From DATHKG01 sp035489435 (GTDB taxonomy: Bacteria > Bacteroidota > Bacteroidia > Chitinophagales > Chitinophagaceae), in NCBI GenBank assembly GCA_035489435.1, contig DATHKG010000123.1: 64,000 nucleotides of DNA; one strand, written 5' to 3'. Below, in pieces: positions 1 to 9,047 of this stretch. Below the pieces are notes generated by a model. It was not told the DNA's origin. It ran no database searches and saw nothing but the letters and a program-made list of their open reading frames with translations. The position numbers were made by a program, and so were the translations under genes. Position 1 is the stretch's first letter. Each line of letters starts with the position of its first letter.

Positions 1-531
1 ATCCCCTGTTGTTATTTTTACGAATGGCAATAATCTCATTTTATCCTCTTCAGGCAAACCATAAATACGCAATATGTCATCTGCTTTTCGAAATTTGCCA
101 CCTTTCGATCTGTATTTGTCAATGGTCATGGCTGTTCTTTCGCTTACCCCCAATTGAATCCAGCCGGAAGTTGAGATGGTGTTAGGATCAAAATCAAACA
201 TGACGACCTTATTTTTGGGCGGTTCACCATTGCCTCGAGGGTATTGTTTGTCTGGGTATTTCCTGGCGTTCGGATACTTTCCATCGTTCCGGTATTTGCG
301 AGGTACTGAAGACGATATTGATTCGACTCCATTACCATAGTTATCAGGTGCATCAAGTACAGCAATCTGGTCCTTAAACTCATGAAGAGCAGAACTATCA
401 CCAAATCCAACATTTTTTGAGCTATAGAAAGACGGAGCCACAGCTATGATAATGATTATAGACAACAAAATCAGGATTCCGGTCCGCTCTTTTTTACTGA
501 ATGTGAGGTATTCTTTTATAGTCTCGCGCAT
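1..531 (-). CDS. Helix-hairpin-helix (ComEA-like) membrane-anchored protein, 3' end cut by window
   Basis: The reading frame is open from an ATG at 529-531 to the left edge, so at least 177 codons are present and the C-terminus is missing. The N-terminus is basic and is followed by one hydrophobic helix at about residues 18-34, which suggests a membrane anchor. A polar linker of about 75 residues follows. Then comes FDFDPNT (about 112-118), a signature that in Bacteroidota precedes tandem helix-hairpin-helix units, and a first HhH-like stretch at 123-150. HhH domains of the ComEA type bind DNA non-specifically, so a role in DNA binding at the envelope is possible. It stands upstream of no other minus-strand gene in view. 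Family assignment is fairly safe; the biological role is not known. Confidence 0.75.
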   Translation of the reverse strand, partial: MRETIKEYLTFSKKERTGILILLSIIIIIAVAPSFYSSKNVGFGDSSALHEFKDQIAVLDAPDNYGNGVESISSSVPRKYRNDGKYPNARKYPDKQYPRGNGEPPKNKVVMFDFDPNTISTSGWIQLGVSERTAMTIDKYRSKGGKFRKADDILRIYGLPEEDKMRLLPFVKITTGD

Positions 532-602
532 ATGCGAAACTGGAACTTAAAAGCCTGGGAGAAATGAGAAAAATAACCGGGAGCAGGAAGAAAAAAACCG
601 GA

Positions 603-1379
603 TTATACTGTTATCTGCAGCATATCATAACCAAGCGAAATCCCCGGAGGCAGCTCTGCACAAACATCCGCATGTTTCCCCATCTGGTGACTCATGTGCG
701 TGAACCATACCTGCGGGATATCCAGCTCGCGCGCCAGATCAATGCCTTCCTGCAGGGAGAAATGCGAGATATGTTTCTGTTTTCTCAGGGTATTTAACAC
801 GAGAACTTCGCTTCCCCTGATTTTTTGTTTTTCGGATTCATCGATCCGGTTCGCATCTGTAATATAGGTGAACTTACCAAAACGATAGCCAAGCACCGGC
901 ATCTTAAGATGCCAGACCTGTACCGGTATCACGGGTATGTCGCCAACCGTAAAAGGTTCAAGCGCTATAGAGTTCAGCTGTATCTCCGGAACGCCGGGGT
1001 AACGGGTATCCTTAAACGCATAAGGGAACTCCCTGATCAGTACCTGTTGAGTCATTTCATCTGAATATACAGGCATCGGCTGACCGGAAAAAAAGTTATA
1101 GGCACGTACATCATCGAGGCCAGCCACATGATCCTTGTGAGAATGCGTGTAAACGATAGCATCAAGATGTTTTACATCTGCCCTCAACATCTGGTAGCGG
1201 AAATCCGGACCTGAATCAACAACAAGTGTTGTATGTGGAGATCTGATGAGTATGCTTGACCTCAGTCTCTTATCTTTTTTATCTGTTGATCTGCAGACTT
1301 CACAATCACACCCGATCATAGGTACCCCCCCGCTTGTGCCGGTTCCTAAAAACGTGATTGTAAGTGGTGGAGTATTCAT
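603..1379 (-). CDS. MBL-fold metallohydrolase, PhnP/RNase Z-like
   Basis: The 258-residue protein has the metallo-beta-lactamase fold signature THSHKDH at about residues 78-84, a C-terminal FTHMSHQ segment and an early GTGTSGGVP loop. The cysteine-rich segment CDCEVC near residue 25 resembles the extra zinc site of PhnP-type phosphodiesterases. By family it should hydrolyse a phosphodiester, perhaps a cyclic phosphate, in the cytoplasm; no signal peptide is seen. It starts 10 bp after the stop of the 91-residue gene at 1390-1665, so the two are probably co-transcribed. The exact substrate cannot be told from the sequence. Confidence 0.88.
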   Translation of the reverse strand: MNTPPLTITFLGTGTSGGVPMIGCDCEVCRSTDKKDKRLRSSILIRSPHTTLVVDSGPDFRYQMLRADVKHLDAIVYTHSHKDHVAGLDDVRAYNFFSGQPMPVYSDEMTQQVLIREFPYAFKDTRYPGVPEIQLNSIALEPFTVGDIPVIPVQVWHLKMPVLGYRFGKFTYITDANRIDESEKQKIRGSEVLVLNTLRKQKHISHFSLQEGIDLARELDIPQVWFTHMSHQMGKHADVCAELPPGISLGYDMLQITV

Positions 1380-1389
1380 CTGGAATTTG

Positions 1390-1665
1390 TCAGCTGAGGC
1401 TTTCAGGCTTGCGGTTCATCACTTCGAGATAGAGTTTCCTTGTTTCAGGAGTAAAGCTTTCAGGGTCAATTGAAAGCTGTGGAATAATATCAAACAAAGT
1501 GTTTATTCGGCCTTCAGTCTGTAAAAATTTATTCAGTACAACAACTTTTCTGTCTTCCAGTATACAATAACCGCTCTGAAAAGTTCCCCTTTCATAGCGC
1601 ACGACATAGGAAGCTTCATCCAGTATCTTTTCTATTTTATCCAGCGTGTTTTGGGTATATTTCAT
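1390..1665 (-). CDS. Conserved small hypothetical protein (91 aa)
   Basis: This 91-residue soluble protein has no signal peptide or membrane segment. It is rich in charged residues and has a predicted helix-strand pattern. I recall similar proteins beside MBL hydrolases in related Bacteroidota but do not know a function. It lies 10 bp upstream of the MBL gene at 603-1379 in the same direction, which suggests an operon. The 169 bp before its start hold a short direct repeat and a heptad array rather than a clear promoter. Confidence 0.7.
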   Translation of the reverse strand: MKYTQNTLDKIEKILDEASYVVRYERGTFQSGYCILEDRKVVVLNKFLQTEGRINTLFDIIPQLSIDPESFTPETRKLYLEVMNRKPESLS

Positions 1666-1684
1666 CCGTTTATTTTAATGATCC

Positions 1685-1716
1685 CTGTCAGCCTGTTAAT
1701 AAACTCTGTCAGCCTG
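1685..1716. repeat. Direct repeat, 21-bp period, two copies
   Basis: The 11-mer CTGTCAGCCTG occurs at 1685-1695 and again at 1706-1716, exactly 21 bp apart. It lies just upstream of the 91-residue gene. Confidence 0.8.
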
Positions 1717-1744
1717 CAAATTTAAACGAAAAATAGCTTGAAGA

Positions 1745-1772
1745 GAATTATGAATTATGAATTATGAGTTAT
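1745..1772. repeat. Heptad array, locus 1 (four 7-bp units)
   Basis: Three copies of GAATTAT are followed by GAGTTAT, a strict 7-bp period between porX and the 91-residue gene, both on the minus strand. It belongs to the RTGARTK heptad family seen at seven other places in the window. Here only one arm is present; no opposing arm is found. Confidence 0.85.
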
Positions 1773-1834
1773 GAAAGACCTGGTACCTAATATAAAATCT
1801 TGGCAAACTGTCTGGTTATGATTTACAGCCTGGT

Positions 1835-3391
1835 TTACCTGTTGGTCATCCTGATTACGGGAACGATCATTTCTTCCAGGCTCAGCCCACCATGCTGAAA
1901 ACTGTTTTTATAATAATTCACATAGTAATTGTAGTTATTCGGATAGCAAAGAAACACATCCTCCCGGGCAAATATATAGGAGGAATTCACAGTAGGAACC
2001 GGCAATCCGGCTTCTTTGGGATCGCGGAATGCAAGCACCTGCTTAGGTTCGTAATTGAGGTTCCGGCCGTGTTTATATCGCAGGTTTGTGGTTGTCTGTT
2101 TGTCACCGATCACCTTAGTAGGCGTTTTCACACGAACACTTCCATGATCTGTGGCCAGTATGATATTTATCTTTTTATCTGCTACTTTTTTCAATGCCTG
2201 GTGAAGCGGGGAGTGCTCGAACCAGCTTTTGGTAACTGAACGATAACTGATTTCATCTCCCGCAAGTTCTTTAAGCACTTCCATCTCGGTACGGGCATGA
2301 CTCATCATATCCACAAAATTATAAACGATCACGTTTATATCATTTCCCAACAGGTTATGCATGTTATTGACAAGATCCTGCCCTGCCTGGTAATTAACCA
2401 CCTTGGTATAGGAAAACTTTATATCCTCTCTCTTAAGTCTTTTCAATTGTGCGCGGAAAAAATCTTCTTCACTCAGATTTTTACCACCTTCATCGTCATC
2501 ATTTTTCCATTGTTGCGGGAACTGCTTTTCTATTTCAACCGGAAGCAACCCTGCGAAAATTGAGTTGCGTGCATACTGTGTTGCTGTTGGCAGTATACTG
2601 TAAAAAGTATCTTCTTCATGTATGCGGAAATTATCAGAAAAAATCGGCTGGATCGCTTTCCACTGATCGAATCTCAGGTTATCCAGCAACACGAAAAAAG
2701 TTGGTATACCTTTTTCAACATGTGGCAATACCTTAAATTTAAAAAGGGTATTAGACATGATGGGCCCGCTGTCGCCTTTTGGATTTACCCATTTTGCATA
2801 ATTCTTTGAAACAAATTTAAAGAATTCTGTATTGGCTTCACTCTTTTGAGATTGCAGGACCTCCTGCATTTCCGGGCTATCACTTTTTTCCATTTCCAGT
2901 TCCCAGTAGACCAGCTTTTTATAAATCTCCATCCACTCATTGTGATCCGGATTACTGTTCAGCGCCATAAATAAATTACGGAACTGTTGCTGGTAGGCAG
3001 ATGTTGTTCTTTCGGCAACAAGTCTTTTGTTATCGATTATTTTTTTCAGACTTAATAAAACCTGGTTTGGGTTTACCGGCTTAATAAGATAATCACTTAT
3101 CTGGGAACCGATGGCATCATCCATCAGGTTTTCGGTTTCATTTTTTGTGATCAGCACCACCGGTATTTGCTGATTTACCTCTTTAATTTTTGCAAGTGTT
3201 TCCAATCCCGTAATTCCTGGCATCGTTTCATCCATCAGAACCACATCAACGGGATTTATCTTCACATAATCAACCGCGTCAAAACCATTTGTCAGCGCAT
3301 TAACTTCATAACCTTTATTTCGCAGAAACATGATCTGTGACTGCAAGCTCTCAATTTCATCATCTACCCAAAGTATCTTTCCTAATGCCAT
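1835..3391 (-). CDS. porX: PorX-type response regulator with PglZ/alkaline-phosphatase-like domain
   Basis: I place the start at the ATG at 3389-3391 because the protein then begins MALGKILWVDDE, the usual receiver start; an in-frame upstream ATG would add 12 unlikely residues. Residues 5-125 are a receiver domain with the phosphorylated Asp at 54 in LMDETMPG. A helical linker leads to a PglZ (alkaline-phosphatase superfamily) domain with VLLDNLR, TATQYAR (candidate Thr nucleophile near 270), FVDMMSH, ATDHGS and KHGRN as likely metal ligands. In Porphyromonas and Flavobacterium PorX controls type IX secretion, and the PglZ domain has been shown to be a phosphodiesterase on oligonucleotides. 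Three T9SS cargo genes occur at 50-62 kb. No histidine kinase gene is adjacent, which is usual for porX. Confidence 0.93.
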   Translation of the reverse strand: MALGKILWVDDEIESLQSQIMFLRNKGYEVNALTNGFDAVDYVKINPVDVVLMDETMPGITGLETLAKIKEVNQQIPVVLITKNETENLMDDAIGSQISDYLIKPVNPNQVLLSLKKIIDNKRLVAERTTSAYQQQFRNLFMALNSNPDHNEWMEIYKKLVYWELEMEKSDSPEMQEVLQSQKSEANTEFFKFVSKNYAKWVNPKGDSGPIMSNTLFKFKVLPHVEKGIPTFFVLLDNLRFDQWKAIQPIFSDNFRIHEEDTFYSILPTATQYARNSIFAGLLPVEIEKQFPQQWKNDDDEGGKNLSEEDFFRAQLKRLKREDIKFSYTKVVNYQAGQDLVNNMHNLLGNDINVIVYNFVDMMSHARTEMEVLKELAGDEISYRSVTKSWFEHSPLHQALKKVADKKINIILATDHGSVRVKTPTKVIGDKQTTTNLRYKHGRNLNYEPKQVLAFRDPKEAGLPVPTVNSSYIFAREDVFLCYPNNYNYYVNYYKNSFQHGGLSLEEMIVPVIRMTNR

Positions 3392-3505
3392 AATAAAATT
3401 TAAAAAATGAATGATTGCGAACACCAATTACCCAAGGCTTGTCTAAAAAGGCAGATGAACTGTATGTCGAAAGCTAACAAAATTATTTAATCTAATTTCC
3501 CTTTG

Positions 3506-3513
3506 TACTTTTG
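3506..3513 (+). promoter_or_regulatory. Bacteroidota -7 box (TACTTTTG) for the HD gene
   Basis: TACTTTTG matches TAnnTTTG and lies 44 bp before the ATG at 3558. No good TTTG -33 element is seen at the expected distance. Confidence 0.5.
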
Positions 3514-3557
3514 ATCGCTGCAATTGGCAGTAATTTTAACAAAACTGAAAGCAGCGC

Positions 3558-4778
3558 ATGCCGGTTAACCCAAGAAAAATCATCAATGACCCAGTTTACG
3601 GATTCCTGACTATAGATCACCCACTGATTTATAAGGTTATCTCCCATCCATATTATCAGCGATTAAGACGTATCCATCAAATGGCTTTTGCACAACTTGT
3701 GTTTCCCGGTGCGGTTCATAGCCGCATGCATCATTCCCTGGGAGCCTATCACCTGATGTGCAATGCGCTCACTGAATTGAAGGGCAAGGGAATTGATATC
3801 TCCAGGGAGGAAGAAGTATCTGCCAAAATTGCAATCCTGCTTCATGATATTGGACATGGTCCATATTCGCATGCATTGGAAAACATACTCATTCCCGGAA
3901 TTTCACATGAGGCACTTTCTATCCTGATCATGCGCGTGCTTAATGAAGAATTTAACGGGCAGCTTGAAGTTGCAATACAGATTTTTACAAATAATTATCA
4001 TAAACCATTTTTGCATCAGCTTATATCCGGCCAGTTGGATGTTGACAGGATGGATTATCTCACCCGTGACAGTTTTTTCACTGGAGTGTCAGAAGGTGTG
4101 ATCGGTTACGACCGTATCCTTAAAATGCTTACAGTAAATCATGGCGACCTCATGGTTGAAGAAAAAGGAATTTATACCATCGAAAAATTTCTTGTTTCCA
4201 GGAGGTTGATGTACTGGCAGGTGTATCTTCACAAGACAGTGCTGGCAGCTGAAAAAATGCTGGTGAAAATTGTACAGCGCGCAAAAGAATTGATCAGCCT
4301 TGGTAAAACCGTGCAGGCATGCTCTCCCGTACTCGATTTTTTTCTTCATTACGACGGTGTTGAAACGCCCATCGAAAAACATCTTGATAAATTCTGCCTG
4401 CTTGATGATTACGATATGCTTGCGGCGATAAAAAACTGGACTTTCCATGAAGATAAAGTGCTTTCAATACTCTGCAGGAGCCTGGTTGAAAGAAGATTGT
4501 TAAAAGTGAAATTGCAGGTTGATCCCATCGATGAAACCTGGGTTCAGCAAATCAGGAGCAGGATTTGCATGAAGTTTGACTTAACAGGAAATGAGTGTGA
4601 CTATTTTGTTTTTGGTGGCATCGCAGTTAATACCACCTATGATCCTTCAGAAGAAAGTATCAATATACTTTTCAAAGATGGAAGTGTAAGAGACATTTCA
4701 AATGTAGATAATGCACTGATACAGCATAATCTGTCTACCCCTGTGAAAAAAAATTATATTTGTTACTATAACTGTTAA
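3558..4778 (+). CDS. HD-domain phosphohydrolase (dNTPase-like)
   Basis: The 406-residue protein carries the HD signature: HSRMHHSLG, then LLHDIGHGPYSH (the HD pair) and DVDRMDYL (the distal Asp). This arrangement fits the dGTPase/YwfO branch of HD hydrolases, which cleave dNTPs or related phosphates in the cytoplasm. The exact substrate is unknown. It is followed 72 bp later by lpxD on the same strand; the lpxD promoter box lies inside its last codons. The pairing of this gene with lipid A genes is common in related bacteria, but no functional link is established here. Confidence 0.88.
   Translation: MPVNPRKIINDPVYGFLTIDHPLIYKVISHPYYQRLRRIHQMAFAQLVFPGAVHSRMHHSLGAYHLMCNALTELKGKGIDISREEEVSAKIAILLHDIGHGPYSHALENILIPGISHEALSILIMRVLNEEFNGQLEVAIQIFTNNYHKPFLHQLISGQLDVDRMDYLTRDSFFTGVSEGVIGYDRILKMLTVNHGDLMVEEKGIYTIEKFLVSRRLMYWQVYLHKTVLAAEKMLVKIVQRAKELISLGKTVQACSPVLDFFLHYDGVETPIEKHLDKFCLLDDYDMLAAIKNWTFHEDKVLSILCRSLVERRLLKVKLQVDPIDETWVQQIRSRICMKFDLTGNECDYFVFGGIAVNTTYDPSEESINILFKDGSVRDISNVDNALIQHNLSTPVKKNYICYYNC
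4755..4762 (+). promoter_or_regulatory. Bacteroidota -7 box (TATATTTG) for lpxD
   Basis: TATATTTG matches TAnnTTTG perfectly. It overlaps the 3' end of the HD gene and lies 88 bp before lpxD. A small palindrome (GCCATAT/ATATGGC, 4780-4795) sits in the predicted leader. Confidence 0.5.
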
Positions 4779-4850
4779 TGCCATATCAATATGGCGATAT
4801 TAACATGACCCTCAAAAATCCATTCTGACCAGAATTAACAATAAAAAATT

Positions 4851-5897
4851 ATGGAATTCACAGCTATACAAATTGCCACTCTGATTAACGGGAAAGTAGA
4901 AGGTAATCCTGATGCAGCAGTTAACTCTTTTGGCAAGATAGAAGAAGCCAAGAATGAACAGCTTGCATTTCTCGCAAATCCTAAATATGAAGATCACCTG
5001 TACACCACCAGTGCTTCTATCATTATCGTAAATGAAAACCAGGTATTACGGGAACCGATAAACGCCACCCTTATCCGTGTTCCGGATGCTTATACTGCTT
5101 TTGCCACGCTTCTTTCAACTTACCAGGAAATGATGCAACAGCAGCTGACAGGTATACAACAACCTGCTTATATCAGCAAGACCGCTAAGATCGGGGAACA
5201 AGTTTTTATAGGTGCATTTGTTTATCTGGGTGATGATGTGGAGATCGGGAATAATGTAAAAGTTTATCCGCATGCTTTTATCGGTAACAATGTAAAACTG
5301 GGCGATAATTGTATCATTCATCCCGGCGTGAAATTATACCACGACTGTGTTATCGGGAAAAATGTAACTATTCATGCGGGCTCCGTACTTGGAGCAGATG
5401 GTTTTGGGTTCGCCCCACAGTCTGATGGAAGTTTTAAGAAGGTACCCCAGATAGGTAACGTGGTGGTGGAAGACTTTGTGGAGATCGGCGCAAACGCAAC
5501 CATCGACCGCGCCACCATTGGATCAACACTCATCAGGACCGGTGCCAAACTTGACAACCTGATCCAGATTGCGCATAATGTTGAAATCGGCCCGAATTCC
5601 GTAATAGCGGCTCAAAGCGGTATCAGCGGTAGTACCAAGATCGGCAAAAACTCAATGATAGGCGGACAGGTAGGCATTGTAGGACATATTACAATTGCCG
5701 ATGGCACCCGCATCAATGCCCAGAGCGGGGTCAGCAAATCAATCAAGGTCCCGAACAGTGCAGTGACGGGCAGTCCTGCTTTCGATTATACCAGTGCTTT
5801 GCGCAGCCAGGCAGTTAGCCGCAACCTTCCTGAACTTGAAAAACGACTCATACTTCTTGAAAAACTCGTTCAGCAATTAACTACTGAAAAGAGCTGA
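4851..5897 (+). CDS. lpxD: UDP-3-O-acylglucosamine N-acyltransferase
   Basis: LpxD adds the second 3-hydroxyacyl chain (amide-linked) to UDP-3-O-acyl-glucosamine, the third step of lipid A synthesis in the cytoplasm. The 348 residues show the LpxD N-terminal uridine-binding domain (about 1-100), then a left-handed parallel beta-helix of hexapeptide repeats (about 110-310). The catalytic His lies in IAHNVEIGP. A C-terminal helix (LEKRLILLEKLVQQL) closes the protein. Length is typical of the family. It is the first of three consecutive lipid A genes, each preceded by its own -7 box. Confidence 0.96.
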   Translation: MEFTAIQIATLINGKVEGNPDAAVNSFGKIEEAKNEQLAFLANPKYEDHLYTTSASIIIVNENQVLREPINATLIRVPDAYTAFATLLSTYQEMMQQQLTGIQQPAYISKTAKIGEQVFIGAFVYLGDDVEIGNNVKVYPHAFIGNNVKLGDNCIIHPGVKLYHDCVIGKNVTIHAGSVLGADGFGFAPQSDGSFKKVPQIGNVVVEDFVEIGANATIDRATIGSTLIRTGAKLDNLIQIAHNVEIGPNSVIAAQSGISGSTKIGKNSMIGGQVGIVGHITIADGTRINAQSGVSKSIKVPNSAVTGSPAFDYTSALRSQAVSRNLPELEKRLILLEKLVQQLTTEKS

Positions 5898-5923
5898 AAA
5901 CCGGGGGAAAGCACACTATTTCC

Positions 5924-5931
5924 TATATTTG
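5924..5931 (+). promoter_or_regulatory. Bacteroidota -7 box (TATATTTG) for lpxC-fabZ
   Basis: A perfect TAnnTTTG box lies 58 bp upstream of the lpxC-fabZ ATG, in the 92-bp gap after lpxD. Confidence 0.5.
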
Positions 5932-5989
5932 CCACTTCTTTTCAAGGTTTGGTACAAACAATTAAACAAAAAGTAACTCCTTTCTTTTA

Positions 5990-7396
5990 ATGGACGCATT
6001 ATTCAACTCTGACAAGCAGCATACATTAGGTTCACCAGTCAGTATCTCAGGAACAGGTCTTCATACAGGAATTAACGTTGATATGACGCTGAAACCGGCA
6101 AATGCAGGATTTGGTTTCCAGTTTCAGCGGGTAGACGTTGCTGGCAAGCCGTTGATAAAGGCAGATTGCGACCTGGTAACAGATACATCCCGGGGAACGA
6201 CATTGGAAGATAAGGGAGTGAAAATAAGCACGGTAGAACATATCCTGGCTGCATTGGTAGGTATGGGAGTCGACAATTGCCTGATCGAGCTTAACGGCCC
6301 CGAAATTCCGATAATAGATGGCAGCTCGGAACCTTTTGTGGAAATAATTGAGGACGCAGGCGTTGTGGAACAGGATGCGGCCAAGGTCTGGTACACTTTG
6401 GATACGAATCTTACACATTATGACGAGAAAAAAAGAGTTGAAATGGTTGTGTTGCCCGCAACCGACTATAAAATCACCACACTGATTGATTTCAACAGCC
6501 CGGTTCTTGGCACCCAGCACGCCAGCCTGAAATCAATGCGTGAATTCAAAGCTGAAATATCGCCCTGCCGCACTTTTTGTTTTTTGCATGAACTGGAGGC
6601 GCTGCTGGACAATAACCTGATCAAAGGCGGAGATCTGAATAACGCCATTGTGGTGGTTGATAAACCAGTTACCAAAGATGAAATGATAAGGCTGGCCAAG
6701 GCTTTTGGCCGCGAAACAATCGATGTCAAATCTGAAGGTTACCTGGATAACCTCGAACTTCGATATCCAAACGAACCTGCCAGGCACAAATTATTGGATG
6801 TAATTGGCGACCTCGCGCTGGTTGGCTTTGCCATAAAAGGACATATCATTGCCCATCGTCCCGGCCATTCAAGTAACGTTGAATTTGCCAAGAAAATAAA
6901 AAATTATATTAAGAAAAATAAAAATGCGAAGGATATTCCGGTTTACAATCCTTCCCTTCCACCAGTTTATTCATTACAGCAGATAGAAAAAACCCTACCC
7001 CACCGTTACCCTTTTTTACTCGTAGATAAAATCATCGAACTAACTGACAAACATATTGTTGGTATAAAAAATGTCACTTACAATGAACCTTTTTTTGTAG
7101 GTCACTTCCCGGGTAACCCGGTTATGCCTGGCGTACTTCAGATCGAAGCGCTGGCACAAACCGGTGGAATTCTTTGCATAAACGCCTTACCACCCGGTGA
7201 TTACGACACATACTTTTTAAAAATAGATAATTGTAAATTCAAGTTAAAAGTCGTTCCCGGAGATACTATGATTTTGAAAATGGAGTTATTGTCTCCAATA
7301 CGGCGAGGTATATGCGAAATGAGGGGAACCGTATATATAGGTAATAAGATAGCGACTGAAGCGGATTTGATGGCCCAGGTGATAAAGAGGAATTAG
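5990..7396 (+). CDS. lpxC/fabZ: Bifunctional LpxC (UDP-3-O-acyl-GlcNAc deacetylase) / FabZ (3-hydroxyacyl-ACP dehydratase)
   Basis: The N-terminal part (about 1-305) is LpxC, the committed zinc-dependent deacetylase of lipid A synthesis. It shows TVEHILAAL (first zinc His), and HKLLDVIGDL and the final HRPGHSSN segment carry further zinc and catalytic residues. The C-terminal part (about 320-468) is FabZ, with the hot-dog motif LPHRYPFLLVD and the catalytic HFPGNPVMPGV. The fusion is a known feature of Bacteroidota and ties fatty acid elongation to lipid A supply. No frameshift separates the halves. It lies between lpxD and lpxA on the same strand. Confidence 0.97.
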   Translation: MDALFNSDKQHTLGSPVSISGTGLHTGINVDMTLKPANAGFGFQFQRVDVAGKPLIKADCDLVTDTSRGTTLEDKGVKISTVEHILAALVGMGVDNCLIELNGPEIPIIDGSSEPFVEIIEDAGVVEQDAAKVWYTLDTNLTHYDEKKRVEMVVLPATDYKITTLIDFNSPVLGTQHASLKSMREFKAEISPCRTFCFLHELEALLDNNLIKGGDLNNAIVVVDKPVTKDEMIRLAKAFGRETIDVKSEGYLDNLELRYPNEPARHKLLDVIGDLALVGFAIKGHIIAHRPGHSSNVEFAKKIKNYIKKNKNAKDIPVYNPSLPPVYSLQQIEKTLPHRYPFLLVDKIIELTDKHIVGIKNVTYNEPFFVGHFPGNPVMPGVLQIEALAQTGGILCINALPPGDYDTYFLKIDNCKFKLKVVPGDTMILKMELLSPIRRGICEMRGTVYIGNKIATEADLMAQVIKRN

Positions 7397-7466
7397 AAAC
7401 AGTTTTTCTTGACCTGCTAGGGTATTTTGTTAAAACTTAAGTTATTAGGTTTTATCAAATTAATTA

Positions 7467-7474
7467 TATTTTTG
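7467..7474 (+). promoter_or_regulatory. Bacteroidota -7 box (TATTTTTG) upstream of lpxA
   Basis: TATTTTTG matches TAnnTTTG. If used, the transcript would begin near 7480, which rules out the upstream in-frame TTG at 7427 as the start of lpxA and leaves a leader of about 160 nt. Confidence 0.45.
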
Positions 7475-7642
7475 CCGGTCAGTTATATTTTTTTAGTTTC
7501 TAATAAGATAACAAACTATATCAAACGTCAATCGCTCCATAAAAGCTCTTTAAATGACGATCTTCGTCCAGCCTCCACAGGAGATCAGTTGCCTGATGCC
7601 TCTAAAGAATTTTCAGCATCACCACTCAAGAATGTAAATAAA

Positions 7643-8449
7643 ATGATTCACCCTCATACCTATATCCATCCTAACGCTAAATTGGCTACCAATGTCAAAA
7701 TTGACCCGTTTACTGTGATTCACCAGAATGTTGAAATTGGTGAGGGCACGTGGATAGGTAGCAACGTGACAATAATGGAAGGTGCAAGAATCGGAAACAA
7801 CTGCCGCATATTTCCGGGTGCAGTGATTGCCGCAATTCCCCAGGACCGCAAGTTTGCCGGTGAAGATACTTTGGTTGAGATCGGTGACAACACCACTATC
7901 CGCGAGTTTGTAACCATTCATCGTGGCACTTCGGACAAATGGAAAACCGTAGTTGGAAATAATTGCTGGATACTTGCTTATAGTCATATTGGCCATGATT
8001 GCCATATCGGCAACAATTGCACGTTAAGTAATAACACACAACTTGCCGGGCACGTTCAATTAGGTGATTGGGTGGGATTAGGCGGAGTTTGTGCGGTTCA
8101 CCAGTTTGTAAAAATCGGCCAGCACGCTTTCATCAGCGGTGGCTCCCTGGTGGGTAAAGATGTACCTCCTTATATCAAGGCCGGACGTTCTCCTTTGAGT
8201 TATGCGGGTGTGAATTCTGTAGGTTTGAAGAGAAGAGGGTTCACGGTTGACAGGATAAACCATATTCTTGACATTTACCGCGTTATATATAACAGGGGAT
8301 TTAATACCAGCCAGGCACTGGAAGTGTTGGAAGAAGAGTTTCCGGCAACTGATGAGCGTGATGAAGTCGTAACTTTTATCCGGGAAAGCGACAGGGGTAT
8401 CATTAAACGCTATTCTAAAAATAGTGTGGATGAAGATATCGTTAACTAA
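7643..8449 (+). CDS. lpxA: Acyl-ACP--UDP-N-acetylglucosamine O-acyltransferase
   Basis: LpxA catalyses the first step of lipid A synthesis, 3-O-acylation of UDP-GlcNAc. I start it at the ATG at 7643, giving 268 residues and the usual N-terminus MIHPHTYIHPNA; the frame is open back to a TTG at 7427, but the extra 72 codons are AT-rich, hydrophobic and contain a promoter box. Hexapeptide repeats form the beta-helix (about 1-190). The catalytic His sits in YSHIGHDCHIG, and GGVCAVHQFVKIG follows. The C-terminal helical domain begins near 200. The gene overlaps the start of the next gene (ABC ATPase). Confidence 0.95.
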   Translation: MIHPHTYIHPNAKLATNVKIDPFTVIHQNVEIGEGTWIGSNVTIMEGARIGNNCRIFPGAVIAAIPQDRKFAGEDTLVEIGDNTTIREFVTIHRGTSDKWKTVVGNNCWILAYSHIGHDCHIGNNCTLSNNTQLAGHVQLGDWVGLGGVCAVHQFVKIGQHAFISGGSLVGKDVPPYIKAGRSPLSYAGVNSVGLKRRGFTVDRINHILDIYRVIYNRGFNTSQALEVLEEEFPATDERDEVVTFIRESDRGIIKRYSKNSVDEDIVN

Positions 8450-9044
8450 TTGCGGAAAACGCTTTAACCGCGATTGGATCTTCCGGAATTTCAACTATCA
8501 ATTTTTAGCCGGTCAACATTATGCCATTACCGGCCCGAACGGATCCGGTAAATCCACCCTTTTACAGGTTATAGGAGGTGCACTCGTAACCAGCGAGGGT
8601 AGCATAAGCTATGAAGGCGCTTCAACCATTTCAATTGATGATGTTTTCAGGCAGATAGCCATTGCCGCCCCATATCTCGAAGTTATTGAGGAGATGACCC
8701 TGGCTGAATTCCTTCAGTTTCATCAGCAATTCAAACCATTTCTTAAAGGAATCACAGCAAAACATACTATATCGCTTGCTGGACTAACGGCAGCTGAGAA
8801 TAAACAGATCCGCTACTACTCATCCGGTATGAAACAAAGGGTAAAACTTATCCAGGCAATATTTTCTGATGTGGATTGTCTCTTGCTGGATGAACCCTGT
8901 ACCAACCTGGATACCGAAGGCATACAGCTTTACCAGCAACTTATTCACGAATTTGCAAATAACCGGACTATCATCGTAAGCTCAAATGATATCCAGGAGT
9001 ATGGTTTTTGCGAACATGTAATACGTATTACAGATTATAAATAA
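8430..9044 (+). CDS. ABC transporter ATP-binding protein (small, stand-alone)
   Basis: The 204-residue ATPase has Walker A GPNGSGKSTLL, the signature YSSGMKQRVKL and Walker B LLLDEPCTNL. The H-loop position reads VSSNDIQE, so the usual switch His is replaced by Asn. No permease gene is next to it. The ATG at 8430 lies within the last codons of lpxA, which suggests translational coupling; a GTG two codons earlier is also possible. Placement after lpxA hints at an envelope-related role, but the cargo is unknown. Its stop is 4 bp from the 3' end of the convergent alanine dehydrogenase gene, leaving no room for a terminator. Confidence 0.88.
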   Translation: MKISLTNCGKRFNRDWIFRNFNYQFLAGQHYAITGPNGSGKSTLLQVIGGALVTSEGSISYEGASTISIDDVFRQIAIAAPYLEVIEEMTLAEFLQFHQQFKPFLKGITAKHTISLAGLTAAENKQIRYYSSGMKQRVKLIQAIFSDVDCLLLDEPCTNLDTEGIQLYQQLIHEFANNRTIIVSSNDIQEYGFCEHVIRITDYK

Positions 9045-9047
9045 CCC

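Noticed and set aside
6047..6520. 157-codon open frame on the minus strand
   Set aside because: It lies wholly opposite lpxC-fabZ and has no protein-like features; it is a shadow.
7427..7642. 72-codon N-terminal extension of LpxA from a TTG
   Set aside because: It is AT-rich, hydrophobic, contains a -7 box, and LpxA proteins normally begin at the MIHP motif found at the ATG at 7643.
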